A DNA stretch of 61,805 nucleotides from Oscillospiraceae bacterium. Its GTDB lineage: Bacteria; Bacillota; Clostridia; Oscillospirales; SIG627. The translations under genes and the position numbers were made by a program. Under the pieces are notes generated by a model, which was not told where the DNA came from, did not search any database, and was given only the letters and a program-made list of their open reading frames with translations. The DNA lies in contig SVTV01000018.1 of assembly GCA_015063605.1 (NCBI GenBank), positions 1-61,805 on the forward strand, written 5' to 3'. This document shows positions 44,453 to 53,258 of the stretch, piece by piece. How positions within the stretch are numbered: position 1 is the first letter of the stretch; each line of letters begins with the position of its first letter.

Positions 44453-45742
44453 ATGAAAAAGTTAATAAGTATTATACTTATATGCACGCTTTTAACGGCA
44501 AATCTTCTTCTTTGCGTGCATGGTGAAAACGTTAAGACAAATGAAATATCATACGGGATAGAGGTTATCAAAAGCAAGACACAGCTCAAAAAGAACGGAG
44601 TAAAGGGAAGTGCAGTAGAATTTGATGAAGAGGATTTCACTTCTACCTTCGGAATAAGATCATATTCCCACATCAGGATAGATAAACTTCCCGATGTAAC
44701 GGCAGGTGTGCTCAAGATAGGCGGAGTTGATGTAATAGAAGGACAGACCATATCAAAGGAGAATATCGGATACCTGAAATTTATTCCCCAAAGTGCTGCG
44801 ATCGAAACGGCAAAATTTACATTCAGTGATTCGAGAGGCTTATCCTCAAGATGCCTTGAATGTGTTATCAGCTACAGTGAAAATGAAAATAATGTACCCG
44901 TATCAAAAAACGATGAATTCCGCACATACAAGAATGTATCCGTGTTCGGCAGACTTGAAGGCTATGATGAGGATTCCGATAAGCTATCCTACGTGATCAC
45001 AAGCTCTCCCGGTAACGGTTTCATAACCGTTAAGGATGACGGAAGCTTTGTATACCGTCCCCTCTCTGCGTATACGGGAAAGGACGGATTTGAATACGTT
45101 GTATACGATGAATACGGAAACAGATCGGAAGAGGCTACCGTTAAGCTTGTTGTTTCAAAGCCGTATAATGATGTGTTTTTTACGGACATGGCAGATCATT
45201 GGGCTCATGCCGATGCGATCACACTTCTCAAAAACGATATAATCGATCTCACCTTGTCAAATAAGGAGCTTCCCGTGTTTCTTCCCGATAAGCAGGTCAC
45301 AAGAGGTGAGTTTCTCGTTATGGCAATGAAAGCGACTGAGCTCGACAGAGGTTTGAAGGATGTTGATTTTACGGGCTATGACGACGATGATATGATTCCC
45401 TACTATATGAAAAAATACATCTCTGCGGCGAAAAAAACGGGCATAGTGAGAGGGATAGAAACGGAAGAGGGAATAATTTTCTCCTGCGATTCTCCCATAA
45501 CAAGAGCGGAAGCGGCTGTTATTCTCAACAGAATACTTGATATCCCTTCAACCGGAAGCATAGAGGTGTTTGCAGACGGAAAATCAATACCAACTTGGGC
45601 AGAAACAGCCATGGGAAATCTTGTCGCCTGCGGAATAATGTCGGGAACGGGAAACGGTATACTCGACCCCGAGGGAATATTGACAAACGCTCAATGTGCA
45701 TCTCTCCTTAATAAAATGATGGATTGGAAAGACGAAAACTGA
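44453..45742 (+). CDS. SLH-domain surface protein with Ig-like domain
   Basis: The 429-residue protein has a signal peptide (KKLISIILICTLLTANLLLCVHG). Two beta-sandwich units follow, the second of the cadherin/tandem-95 type (YDEDSDKLSYVITS, GSFVYRPLSAYTGKDGFEYVVYDEYGN). From about residue 245, two to three S-layer homology motifs follow (FTDMADHWAHADAI, TRGEFLVMAMKA, ITRAEAAVILNRI, WAETAMGNLVACGIMSG). SLH domains bind pyruvylated secondary wall polymer, so the protein should sit on the wall surface. The AGAAAGGC site lies about 15 bases before the ATG. Confidence 0.85.
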   Translation: MKKLISIILICTLLTANLLLCVHGENVKTNEISYGIEVIKSKTQLKKNGVKGSAVEFDEEDFTSTFGIRSYSHIRIDKLPDVTAGVLKIGGVDVIEGQTISKENIGYLKFIPQSAAIETAKFTFSDSRGLSSRCLECVISYSENENNVPVSKNDEFRTYKNVSVFGRLEGYDEDSDKLSYVITSSPGNGFITVKDDGSFVYRPLSAYTGKDGFEYVVYDEYGNRSEEATVKLVVSKPYNDVFFTDMADHWAHADAITLLKNDIIDLTLSNKELPVFLPDKQVTRGEFLVMAMKATELDRGLKDVDFTGYDDDDMIPYYMKKYISAAKKTGIVRGIETEEGIIFSCDSPITRAEAAVILNRILDIPSTGSIEVFADGKSIPTWAETAMGNLVACGIMSGTGNGILDPEGILTNAQCASLLNKMMDWKDEN

Positions 45743-45754
45743 AAAAATGTAAAA

Positions 45755-45794
45755 GCAAGCCTCCGACAGAAATTCTCTTGACGGAGGCTTGTGC
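45755..45794 (-). terminator. Terminator between SLH gene and DHHW gene (mainly minus)
   Basis: Stem CAAGCCTCCG (45756-45765) with CGGAGGCTTG (45782-45791). On the minus strand CTTTTACATTTTTT follows; on the plus strand the tail is weaker, so it may serve both convergent genes. Confidence 0.75.
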
Positions 45795-45808
45795 TGTAAT
45801 ATTTCAGA

Positions 45809-46930
45809 TCACTTTATTGAAACGTTTATTGTACCGCTGGAATTGAGTATCAACGTGCTGTAAAGGAACAATACGTCGGAATTTTCGGTAAATTCAACGT
45901 AATCTCCCAAAAGGGAACCGTCGATATATCTCATGTCAATGAGAGTTATCTTAGAGTATGCATCGGAGAGCAAAGGCGCAAGAGCGCTTGTAAAGGAATC
46001 TCTGAATATAAAAAGCTCCTTGTCTGTCTTTGCATTTTCATTTTCAATAACTATAAGGGGTTCCGCACCGGATAAAAATACGTCGTAAGGGTCTACACCC
46101 GAAAAGTCATCCTCATTGTACATTTCGGCTTCGTAATACTCAAGCTTTTTCGTATCAAACAAAGATACCTTAAGTGAATCGAAGTTTTCATTGGTAAGGT
46201 ATGTAAGCTTGTCGGGGGCTATTGTGAGAGCAGCCTGACCGTAATATACGCCGTAGAAGGGAGACAATTCCTTTGATGTGTATTCCTTATCAAGTCTGTC
46301 TGCAAATCCCATTTCCGTTCCGAGAAACTCCGCTATCTTGACTATCTTGCTCTGGTCCCAATGAAGGTCTGTCGTATAATAATCGGAGATCTCCAATTGA
46401 TCGAACATATCTATATACTTCATATCGGGATCCATTGCAGAGGTCATAATAGAAACAAGCTTTTCGTAGTCTATACCGGGATATCCGTGCTTTTCTGCGA
46501 GAAAATAACCCTTATCGGGAATGACAGAAAAGTACACATTGTGTCCCTTGAGATAAGCATTGTATACCTTATTGAATTTTTCCGCCGCGCTCTGAATGGA
46601 TTTATCGTTGAGCGTCTCAAGCTTTGCGGCATAGCCGTCGGCAACGTAAATGTCATTGGAATCCTTTTGCATAAGTATTCCGCGGGCAAAATACGCCTTG
46701 GCTGTACGGAAGGTATCGCGGAAAATGAAGCTGTCAAGAGAGAAGTTGTCATCAAATTCACGCATGAACTTTCCGTTTACCACTCTTTCCCATGTCAATT
46801 CGGGAAATTTCGCAAGCTTTCTTCTTTCCGACATTGAGATCTCCGGCGGTGTATATATTAAGTTAGCAATGAAGAAGCCGAAAATTACAAGTATAAATGC
46901 ACCGGCTGTCAAATAGTTTCTTAATTTCAT
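45809..46930 (-). CDS. DHHW-like O-acetylation partner protein, copy B
   Basis: The 373-residue protein has one N-terminal anchor (YLTAGAFILVIFGFFIANLIY) and an external domain. The motif reads TTDLHWDQ, with Leu in place of the first His of DHHW, and the C-terminal LFIFRDSFTSALAPLL matches the nucleophile region of copy A. It lies 23 bp after the MBOAT copy B gene. The same gene order as copy A indicates duplication of the pair. The likely role is acyl transfer to a surface polymer. Confidence 0.82.
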   Translation of the reverse strand: MKLRNYLTAGAFILVIFGFFIANLIYTPPEISMSERRKLAKFPELTWERVVNGKFMREFDDNFSLDSFIFRDTFRTAKAYFARGILMQKDSNDIYVADGYAAKLETLNDKSIQSAAEKFNKVYNAYLKGHNVYFSVIPDKGYFLAEKHGYPGIDYEKLVSIMTSAMDPDMKYIDMFDQLEISDYYTTDLHWDQSKIVKIAEFLGTEMGFADRLDKEYTSKELSPFYGVYYGQAALTIAPDKLTYLTNENFDSLKVSLFDTKKLEYYEAEMYNEDDFSGVDPYDVFLSGAEPLIVIENENAKTDKELFIFRDSFTSALAPLLSDAYSKITLIDMRYIDGSLLGDYVEFTENSDVLFLYSTLILNSSGTINVSIK

Positions 46931-46953
46931 TTTTAAACCAACCTTTCCCGCTG

Positions 46954-48354
46954 TCAGAATCTAAAGTAAATGAACGGATTGTAAGAGCCGTCAATGAGAT
47001 ATGCAGTTACCATAAGTAAGATGAATACCAAGGCAACAGGCTCGAGAATCGTATAAGCCTTACCGAACTTTGTTCCTTCAAGCTTTGTTACAAGGTTTTT
47101 AAGCAAGGGCAATGATCCGAACAGACCGGCTATCAATGCCACACCGTAGCTTCTTAAGTAGTAAAGCGTTGTTGTATTAGCAAAGGGAAGTCCGCCCGCA
47201 CCGAACATGCTTCCTATAGTCTTGAATGCTTCGGTCATGCTTGCCGCATCGAAAAGTATCCATCCGAATATAAGTACTATTACGGTATAAATGTGTGAGA
47301 ACACAACGGGAAGCTTCTTGAAAAGCTTCTGCAAAAAATATTTTTCAAGTATAAGGAAAATAAAGAAATAGATTCCCCAGCTGATAAATGTCCATCCCGC
47401 ACCGTGCCAGAAGCCGGTGAGAAACCAAACGACAAATATATTGAAAATATGTCTTGCGGGCTTTGCTCTGTTACCGCCCAAGGGAATGTAAACGTAGTCT
47501 CTAAACCATGTTCCCAGGGAGATGTGCCATCTTCTCCAGAATTCCGTGATGGACTTGGATATGTAAGGATAATTGAAGTTTTCGATAAATCTGAAGCCCA
47601 TTATCCTTCCGAGACCGATAGCCATATCTGAATATCCCGAAAAGTCAAAGTATATATGGAGAGAATACGCAATGGCGTATATCCATACGAAAAGAACCGA
47701 TTTTTCATCGCTTGCCTTGTAAATGCTGCAAAGCTCACCCAATACGTTGGCGACAAGGACCTTTTTACCCAATCCCACAACAAATCTGAACGCACCGGAT
47801 GATATCTTTTCAAGTGTTACCGTTCTGTATTCGAGATCCTCGGCAACATCTGTGTATCTGACGATGGGACCTGCTATAAGCTGAGGGAAAAGAGAAACGT
47901 ATGCTCCGAAATTGATAAGACTTTTCTGAACTGCGGCATTACCGCGGTAAAGGTCTATCGTATAGGAGAGTATCTGGAATGTGTAGAAGCTTATACCGAT
48001 AGGTAAAGCTATGCCCAAAGTCTTCAATGAGAAAAGCTTCAGGGAATTCAGACTTTCAATGAAAAAGTCGGAATATTTGAATACGCCCAATGAACCGAGA
48101 CCTATGATGATCGATGCAAGTAACGCCGCCTTGGATATGGCAGTGCCGCGGTACTTTTCGATAAGAAGACCGCATACCCAACCGATCAAAGTGGTTCCGA
48201 ACATCAGAAGCGTATATATGGGCTCTCCCCAAAAATAGAAAAACAAGCTTCCGAAAAGAAGTATCGAGTTTTTGATCTTTTTAGGTGCTGCAAAATACAG
48301 TATCAGAAAAATTGGGAAGAACCAGTATAAAAAAGTAACGCTCGAAAAAAGCAT
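46954..48354 (-). CDS. MBOAT family O-acyltransferase (AlgI/DltB-like), copy B
   Basis: At 466 residues it has exactly the same length as copy A and clearly similar sequence (LPIGISFYTFQILSYTIDLY, FGAYVSLFPQLIAGPIVRY, FWRRWHISLGTWFRDYVYI, WFLTGFWHGAGW with the catalytic His). The start is ATG 48354; the leader GAAAGGCATGGTATAAAT contains an ATG that hits a stop after one sense codon, so that ATG is not used. It transfers acyl groups across the membrane to the DHHW partner encoded next. Confidence 0.93.
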   Translation of the reverse strand: MLFSSVTFLYWFFPIFLILYFAAPKKIKNSILLFGSLFFYFWGEPIYTLLMFGTTLIGWVCGLLIEKYRGTAISKAALLASIIIGLGSLGVFKYSDFFIESLNSLKLFSLKTLGIALPIGISFYTFQILSYTIDLYRGNAAVQKSLINFGAYVSLFPQLIAGPIVRYTDVAEDLEYRTVTLEKISSGAFRFVVGLGKKVLVANVLGELCSIYKASDEKSVLFVWIYAIAYSLHIYFDFSGYSDMAIGLGRIMGFRFIENFNYPYISKSITEFWRRWHISLGTWFRDYVYIPLGGNRAKPARHIFNIFVVWFLTGFWHGAGWTFISWGIYFFIFLILEKYFLQKLFKKLPVVFSHIYTVIVLIFGWILFDAASMTEAFKTIGSMFGAGGLPFANTTTLYYLRSYGVALIAGLFGSLPLLKNLVTKLEGTKFGKAYTILEPVALVFILLMVTAYLIDGSYNPFIYFRF

Positions 48355-48420
48355 ATTTATACCATGCCTTTCGTAAATTAATTAAAGCTTTGCGAAAGTG
48401 ATTCCGCGTTTGTCATGCTA

Positions 48421-48452
48421 TTAAAAGGTGCTGCCGCGAAAGCGACAGCACC
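48421..48452 (-). terminator. Terminator of the DUF4358-like lipoprotein gene
   Basis: Stem GGTGCTGCCGC (48427-48437) with GCGACAGCACC (48442-48452), one mismatch, followed on the minus strand by TTTTTAATAG. Confidence 0.8.
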
Positions 48453-48476
48453 GCAAAAAATTATGTACGGTTTTAA

Positions 48477-49025
48477 TTATTCAGCAGCTTCGCCTGTGAA
48501 GAATACGTTTTCAGCACCTGCAGCTTCGCCTGCGAGTGTCTTGAAGCCGTTGAGGTAGAGATCAGCAACGGAAGCGGCGGAAGCAACGAGGAGAACGTAA
48601 TCCTGAGCAGCTATAACGAAGCACTTTTCGGGCATAACGCAAACCCATCTCTGGGGATCAAACTTTGTGGAAAGGAGGGTAGCAAATTCTTCTGCATTAA
48701 CACCTTCCTTAACCTTGAAGAAGGAAACGAGGTGAGCCTGTGCGCTCATCATAGCTATTGTAACCTGACCTTCAGCAACATTTGCTGTGAATTCATCGGG
48801 AGTAAGACCTACCATAAATTCGCACATATCTGTTGTGAGAACTTCTGTACCTGTTGCGATGGGAAGATTGTCTTCGTTGATGCCTGCTGCTGTTTCAAGA
48901 GCTGCAAAGTTGTCTGCCAATGTTTCAGCTGTGAAAACGGGAGCTATTTCTTCTTCGCCGCAAGATACGAGGCAGAAGGAGAGGAGGGTTGTAAGTACCA
49001 ATAAGAGTGAAACTGTTTTTTTCAT
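48477..49025 (-). CDS. DUF4358-like lipoprotein
   Basis: The 182-residue protein has a signal peptide ending in the lipobox LVSC (Cys22). The mature part (MCEFMVGLTPDEFTANVAEGQ, KEGVNAEEFATLLSTKFD, CFVIAAQDYVLLVAS) follows the layout of DUF4358 lipoproteins of gut Clostridia, whose function is unknown. GAAAGGAAAAC precedes the ATG. A strong terminator follows, so it is a single-gene unit upstream of the acylation pair. Confidence 0.7.
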   Translation of the reverse strand: MKKTVSLLLVLTTLLSFCLVSCGEEEIAPVFTAETLADNFAALETAAGINEDNLPIATGTEVLTTDMCEFMVGLTPDEFTANVAEGQVTIAMMSAQAHLVSFFKVKEGVNAEEFATLLSTKFDPQRWVCVMPEKCFVIAAQDYVLLVASAASVADLYLNGFKTLAGEAAGAENVFFTGEAAE

Positions 49026-49135
49026 GATTGTTTTCCTTTCGAAAATATGTTATTTTTTTAGTTCCTTGTGTTAGACAAAGTGTTTTTGTTTTTGTTCCAA
49101 AGAAATTTATTTTTTTTTAATAAAAGTTTTTAAGA

Positions 49136-49170
49136 AAAAGCTCTCCCGCATATCGGTGATAAACGGGAGA
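49136..49170 (-). terminator. Terminator of the SpoIID-like/AI-2E operon
   Basis: Stem CTCCCG (49143-49148) with CGGGAG (49164-49169), then AGCTTTTTCTTAAAA on the minus strand. Confidence 0.65.
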
Positions 49171-49188
49171 AATAAAATGTTCGTATAT

Positions 49189-50388
49189 TCAGTTGCTCTG
49201 TTCCGACGGAGCACCCTTCTTATAATTGTGCTGATACTTGCCGTTGTGATGTGATCTTTTATCCGGATGATGATTCTCCCCGTGTCTCGGAGGCTTTCGC
49301 AATTCCTCGCCCAGCATTTTGTAAACGGAGGCGAAGAGCGGAACACCGATAAACATACCGGCTATACCGAATATACCGCCGCATACTGTGACTGCGGTCA
49401 GTACCCATATTCCGGGAAGACCAATGGATGTACCGACCACCTTGGGATATATAATATTTCCCTCCAGCTGCTGAAGTACAACTATGAATATAAGGAAAAC
49501 AAGTGCCTTAAAGGGATCTGCAGTAAGTATCATAAATGCACCTACTCCCGCACCTATGAAAGCTCCTGCTACGGGGATTAATGCGGTGAAGGCGACAAGT
49601 GCACCTATCATAGTGGCATATGGTATCTGAAGAATGAGCATTCCTATAGTACAAAGAGCACCCAGGATAAGTGCCTCTGTACACTGCCCGACGATAAATT
49701 TATGAAATGAATCGTTGAAGACAGAGAATACGTGATTGATCCTTTTGTATGTGCGATGCTTTATATAATGACGTAAGACTTTTTTGATCTGACGGTCGAG
49801 AGTATCCTTGCTCAATAAAATATAAAGAGAAAAGATCACACTCAATACAGCTGTAATGATTCCCGAAAATACCTTTGAAACCGTATCTACCACCGTACCC
49901 ATTATTCCGCCGAGACCGCTCGTTATTACGGAGATTATATTTGTTATCCATGTATTCCAGTTTATATCGGAAAGCATATCCTGAACGTTTTCGGGCAAAA
50001 GGTTCATTTTGTCGGCGTATTCCACCATTTTTTCAATGTAACCGGGAATTACAGAAAATATAATTTCCACACAGACTCTCAATTGAGGTATGACCAAGCC
50101 GAAAATGGCTGTGATTATGACCGCACCCGAAAGAATGGCGGCTATAAGAGAACAGGGCTTTCGCAGTATCGACACAAGCTTTTTATCCGAGTTCGGAAAA
50201 AAGTGACGCTCAAAAAAGCTCATCGGGATATTCACAAGGTAAGCGATCAGCGCACCTATCAAAAGAGGAAGAGATGCCGAAAGGACAAGACCGAGAAAAC
50301 CCACAAACCCGTTCCAATAATTTATGCAAAGATAAAGCAGAAAAATGCTGATCCCCGCTTTAAAACATGTTTTCCATTCAAGTTTCAT
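49189..50388 (-). CDS. AI-2E family membrane transporter
   Basis: The 399-residue polytopic protein has about eight hydrophobic segments and the family's typical C-terminal half (IVGQCTEALILGALCTIGML, FTALIPVAGAFIGAGVGAF, VVLQQLEGNIIYPKVVG, GIFGIAGMFIGVPLFAS). The tail is hydrophilic and His/Lys-rich. AI-2E proteins were named for AI-2 export, but many act on other ions or molecules, so the link with luxS in this window should not be taken as proof. It is the last gene of a four-gene operon, 50 bp after the SpoIID-like gene. Confidence 0.9.
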   Translation of the reverse strand: MKLEWKTCFKAGISIFLLYLCINYWNGFVGFLGLVLSASLPLLIGALIAYLVNIPMSFFERHFFPNSDKKLVSILRKPCSLIAAILSGAVIITAIFGLVIPQLRVCVEIIFSVIPGYIEKMVEYADKMNLLPENVQDMLSDINWNTWITNIISVITSGLGGIMGTVVDTVSKVFSGIITAVLSVIFSLYILLSKDTLDRQIKKVLRHYIKHRTYKRINHVFSVFNDSFHKFIVGQCTEALILGALCTIGMLILQIPYATMIGALVAFTALIPVAGAFIGAGVGAFMILTADPFKALVFLIFIVVLQQLEGNIIYPKVVGTSIGLPGIWVLTAVTVCGGIFGIAGMFIGVPLFASVYKMLGEELRKPPRHGENHHPDKRSHHNGKYQHNYKKGAPSEQSN

Positions 50389-50438
50389 TTGATTTTCCGT
50401 GAATTAAAAATTAGTTTTACGATGTAGGATAAATGATA

Positions 50439-52220
50439 TCAATCCTTCATCGGGTTATGTATTGTATCAATAGATACGATGCTGACGGTAGGGAAGTAAG
50501 TCTTGATTATTTCTTCGCACTTATAACCTTGATCTACCATGTCCTTTATACCGTACTGGCTTATTCCGACACCGTGTCCCCAGCCTTCGCCTGTGAAAAC
50601 GTATGTGGAATCGTCTATACCCGTATCTGCATATCCGTCAGCCGTTATTGCCTTTACCGTAGGATCGATCTGCGATACATATGTATTTCCGGATTCGTCC
50701 GCAGATATCGTGTAGAGCTGATCTGAGGTTGTATCAAACGGCTCTGTGTTGTCATTGATAACAAGCGTTGCGGGATACGATATTCTGAATTTCGAGCTTT
50801 TTACATACTTTGTAAGTATATTTCTTACCTCATCTGCCTGACGGTAAATAGCTGTATTTCCGTTTATGTCCGTCAAGGTGAGAGCATATGCATATCCGTT
50901 TTCGAGATAATCGGAGATCTTAACATCTACAATGGCAGTTGAAAGCTTGTTTGAGATCTTTGATTTTCCGAGAAGGTAACTCGAAAGCTCATCTTTGGTA
51001 ACAATTGATACCCATTCGCCATTGGAATATTTTTTGTAATTCTCCAAAGGAGTATCGACCGATACAAGATAAGGATATTTGTTGCTTGACCAATCCCATG
51101 CATCAGTATAGCTTATGGTAGAACCTCCGGATATGGCATGGAAAAAAGTCATTGCAGGTTCACCATTATAAGCACATACAAGATTTTTGGTATCATCTAC
51201 GGCTTTATTGGTATTGGCGTTTGCCCTAATGGTGCCTCTGTATGCTTGGCAATGTGTTTCGTCGCAGAAGTCATAGTCATTGTTAGGATGCTTTATATCG
51301 TATCCTGCAATTGTGTAGGAACGGAGTATAATGGCAAAAGTTTTTAAAGCCTCATACGGCCATGACGGAGAGATCTCGTAAGGAAGTATTCCCTTGATAT
51401 AATCATCAATGTCGACGGTATTTATCATTGTCATACCCACAGAGTCCGAAGTGTATTCGAACTTTCCTCTGTATGTGTATCTGTGCTCATTAATAAGCTC
51501 ATATGTCTGTACTCCGCCATCAGGTTGAACGGGATAAGCAAAAAGCTTTAATTCCTCGGTATCTATTTTGAAAAGCGTGTTTTCACTTGCTTTATCAATT
51601 ACCGATATCATTGTATCTTTTGCCTCATAAGGAGAAAATCCGATACTTCCGACAGTTTTGAAAGAAACAGTTATTTCATTAAGAGTCGTTTTCGAAAGCT
51701 TGTATCCTATTCCGATATAATAACCGTCTTTTTTTATAATGGGGTATGCGCCTGTAGTCTTCACGTTTTCGGGAAGAGTACTTATAGCGTTTTTACAATC
51801 ATTCAATGTTGAAAAGGGATGATCCGATATCAGTGAATACGGAGTAAGATCGGGTGTTTCATCCGGTTTTGCAAGGTAATAAAGTCCGTCCGATGCAAGC
51901 TTTGCGGGTCTATCGCACACAAGCATTACCGTCGAATAAGGAAGATCAATTCTTATATTGTTACCGTCTATTAACGTATAAAAATTAACACCCAAAGACC
52001 CGGTAGAACCTAATTGCTGGCTGAAAGCTCTGCAATCGGTAGTGGAGAACTTAAACTTTTTTGCTACCCTTATCATGTTTTTCGTATCTATTGGGTAAAA
52101 TGTTATGTTACTGTCGGCGGAAGCAGTAATAACAGAGTAAAACGCACTGTATACTATACCCAGGATCATTAGAGCAGCAAGAATAATAGCAAAAATACGA
52201 GATAAAATTTTATTCTTCAA
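50439..52220 (-). CDS. SpoIID/LytB-domain secreted protein
   Basis: The start is TTG 52220, nine bases after AGGAG, overlapping the previous gene by 11 bp. The 593-residue protein has an N-terminal signal-anchor. After a 230-residue region of unknown fold comes the SpoIID/LytB domain: NTVDIDDYIKGILPYEISPSWPYEALK (given partly), TFAIILRSYTI, HCQAYRG, AISGGSTISYTDAW and GWGHGVGISQYG. SpoIID is a lytic transglycosylase active in engulfment, with a catalytic Glu matching E in PYEISP. The long N-terminal part and the operon differ from canonical spoIID, so it may act in the vegetative wall. Confidence 0.9.
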   Translation of the reverse strand: MKNKILSRIFAIILAALMILGIVYSAFYSVITASADSNITFYPIDTKNMIRVAKKFKFSTTDCRAFSQQLGSTGSLGVNFYTLIDGNNIRIDLPYSTVMLVCDRPAKLASDGLYYLAKPDETPDLTPYSLISDHPFSTLNDCKNAISTLPENVKTTGAYPIIKKDGYYIGIGYKLSKTTLNEITVSFKTVGSIGFSPYEAKDTMISVIDKASENTLFKIDTEELKLFAYPVQPDGGVQTYELINEHRYTYRGKFEYTSDSVGMTMINTVDIDDYIKGILPYEISPSWPYEALKTFAIILRSYTIAGYDIKHPNNDYDFCDETHCQAYRGTIRANANTNKAVDDTKNLVCAYNGEPAMTFFHAISGGSTISYTDAWDWSSNKYPYLVSVDTPLENYKKYSNGEWVSIVTKDELSSYLLGKSKISNKLSTAIVDVKISDYLENGYAYALTLTDINGNTAIYRQADEVRNILTKYVKSSKFRISYPATLVINDNTEPFDTTSDQLYTISADESGNTYVSQIDPTVKAITADGYADTGIDDSTYVFTGEGWGHGVGISQYGIKDMVDQGYKCEEIIKTYFPTVSIVSIDTIHNPMKD

Positions 52221-53217
52221 TGGTGTATTCTCCTCGTATCATTATGTATACTTCATCGGAATCAACTTCTATACCTCTTCCGTCGTTACCTCTGGGAATG
52301 AGACAATAGTTATTCTTTGTAAGTGCATCTCCGTTGTACAGCTCAACGGAAGCGGTCATATCGGCAAGACCTTGATCTGAGAAGGGGGAGATAGCATGAC
52401 AGAGTCCCGCTCTGTGTATTATCTCAACAGCAGATTTTGCCATGAGCTTTTGTCCCTTTGTAAGGTGTACGACCTCATATACAGATCCCGAGCCTTGAAG
52501 CTGTGAAAAAGCCTCCGTTGCCGATTTGAGAAGGGCGGACGCATTTTCCATTTTTACGGTCATGTCATTTATCTTGGATGTGATCTCTTCGTTTTTTGCA
52601 GTCAATTCTGCAATATCTTTTTTTATTTCCTCACTTGTCTTCGTGAAATCATTTAATTGAATTTGAGTTTCTTTGAATGCCTCAAGTTCTTTCTTTATGG
52701 CTTCGGCTTGAGTGTTGAGCGTTTCGAGCTCCTTTTTTGTGTTTTCCGATTCCTTCAAAATCTCTTCCTTGATGGACTGTTCAAGCTTGGGAAATTCTTC
52801 GCTCTTATAATTCTCCAATTCAGTTGTCAAAGTCGAGATCTTTGTTTCGTATTCTGAAACGGATGCTGAGAGCTTATTGAGATTCTCCTCGTAGGCGCTT
52901 AAAAGCTCAGCGGATGCGTAAGAGAGTATGGCATCCTTCATTTCCTGGGAAATACCTGCCGCAAGAGCAGTTGTGACTTGTTCCTGCACCTTTACATTCA
53001 TATCGGCTTCTATCTGAGGTTTTAACACATTGTTTACATAGCTTAATGTAACGAGAGGGTCTCCGGAAGAAGCGGGAGCTGCGGCTGCACGAATTGCTCC
53101 GAGAGGGGTGGAATTCTGTGAAGCAGCATAGCTTATCGTGATAGCGGAAGCAACTGCGATCAAGGCGAGAGAGCAAGCAGCTAACCTTGTCTTGAAGTAT
53201 ACATTTTTCTTTTGCAT
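52210..53217 (-). CDS. Secreted coiled-coil protein of unknown function
   Basis: The 335-residue protein has a signal peptide (RLAACSLALIAVASAITISYA). A Ser/Ala-rich stretch and the segment DPLVTLSYVNNVLKPQIE follow. A long coiled coil spans about 105-235 (heptads of Glu, Lys, Leu). A compact C-terminal domain follows (KGQKLMAKSAVEIIHRAGLC, GLADMTASVELYNGDAL, PRGNDGRGIEVDSDEVYIMIRG). The stop overlaps the next gene's start, so the product is probably made together with the SpoIID-like protein. I do not recognise the family. Confidence 0.75.
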   Translation of the reverse strand: MQKKNVYFKTRLAACSLALIAVASAITISYAASQNSTPLGAIRAAAAPASSGDPLVTLSYVNNVLKPQIEADMNVKVQEQVTTALAAGISQEMKDAILSYASAELLSAYEENLNKLSASVSEYETKISTLTTELENYKSEEFPKLEQSIKEEILKESENTKKELETLNTQAEAIKKELEAFKETQIQLNDFTKTSEEIKKDIAELTAKNEEITSKINDMTVKMENASALLKSATEAFSQLQGSGSVYEVVHLTKGQKLMAKSAVEIIHRAGLCHAISPFSDQGLADMTASVELYNGDALTKNNYCLIPRGNDGRGIEVDSDEVYIMIRGEYTIEE

Positions 53218-53258
53218 ATGGTTTTGTACCTTTCTTTGATCGTTTACGTAACCGATTA

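Noticed and set aside
48430..48476. Small RNA gene between the MBOAT copy B and DUF4358-like genes
   Set aside because: The strong hairpin with a T tail on the minus strand is adequately explained as the terminator of the DUF4358-like gene.
49107..49346. Separate small minus-strand gene overlapping the AI-2E C terminus
   Set aside because: It runs out of frame through the transporter gene and the terminator hairpin and has no site for translation.
33978..50388. A quorum-sensing circuit made of luxS and the AI-2E transporter
   Set aside because: The genes are 15 kb apart on opposite strands, no AI-2 receptor is present, and many AI-2E proteins have other substrates.
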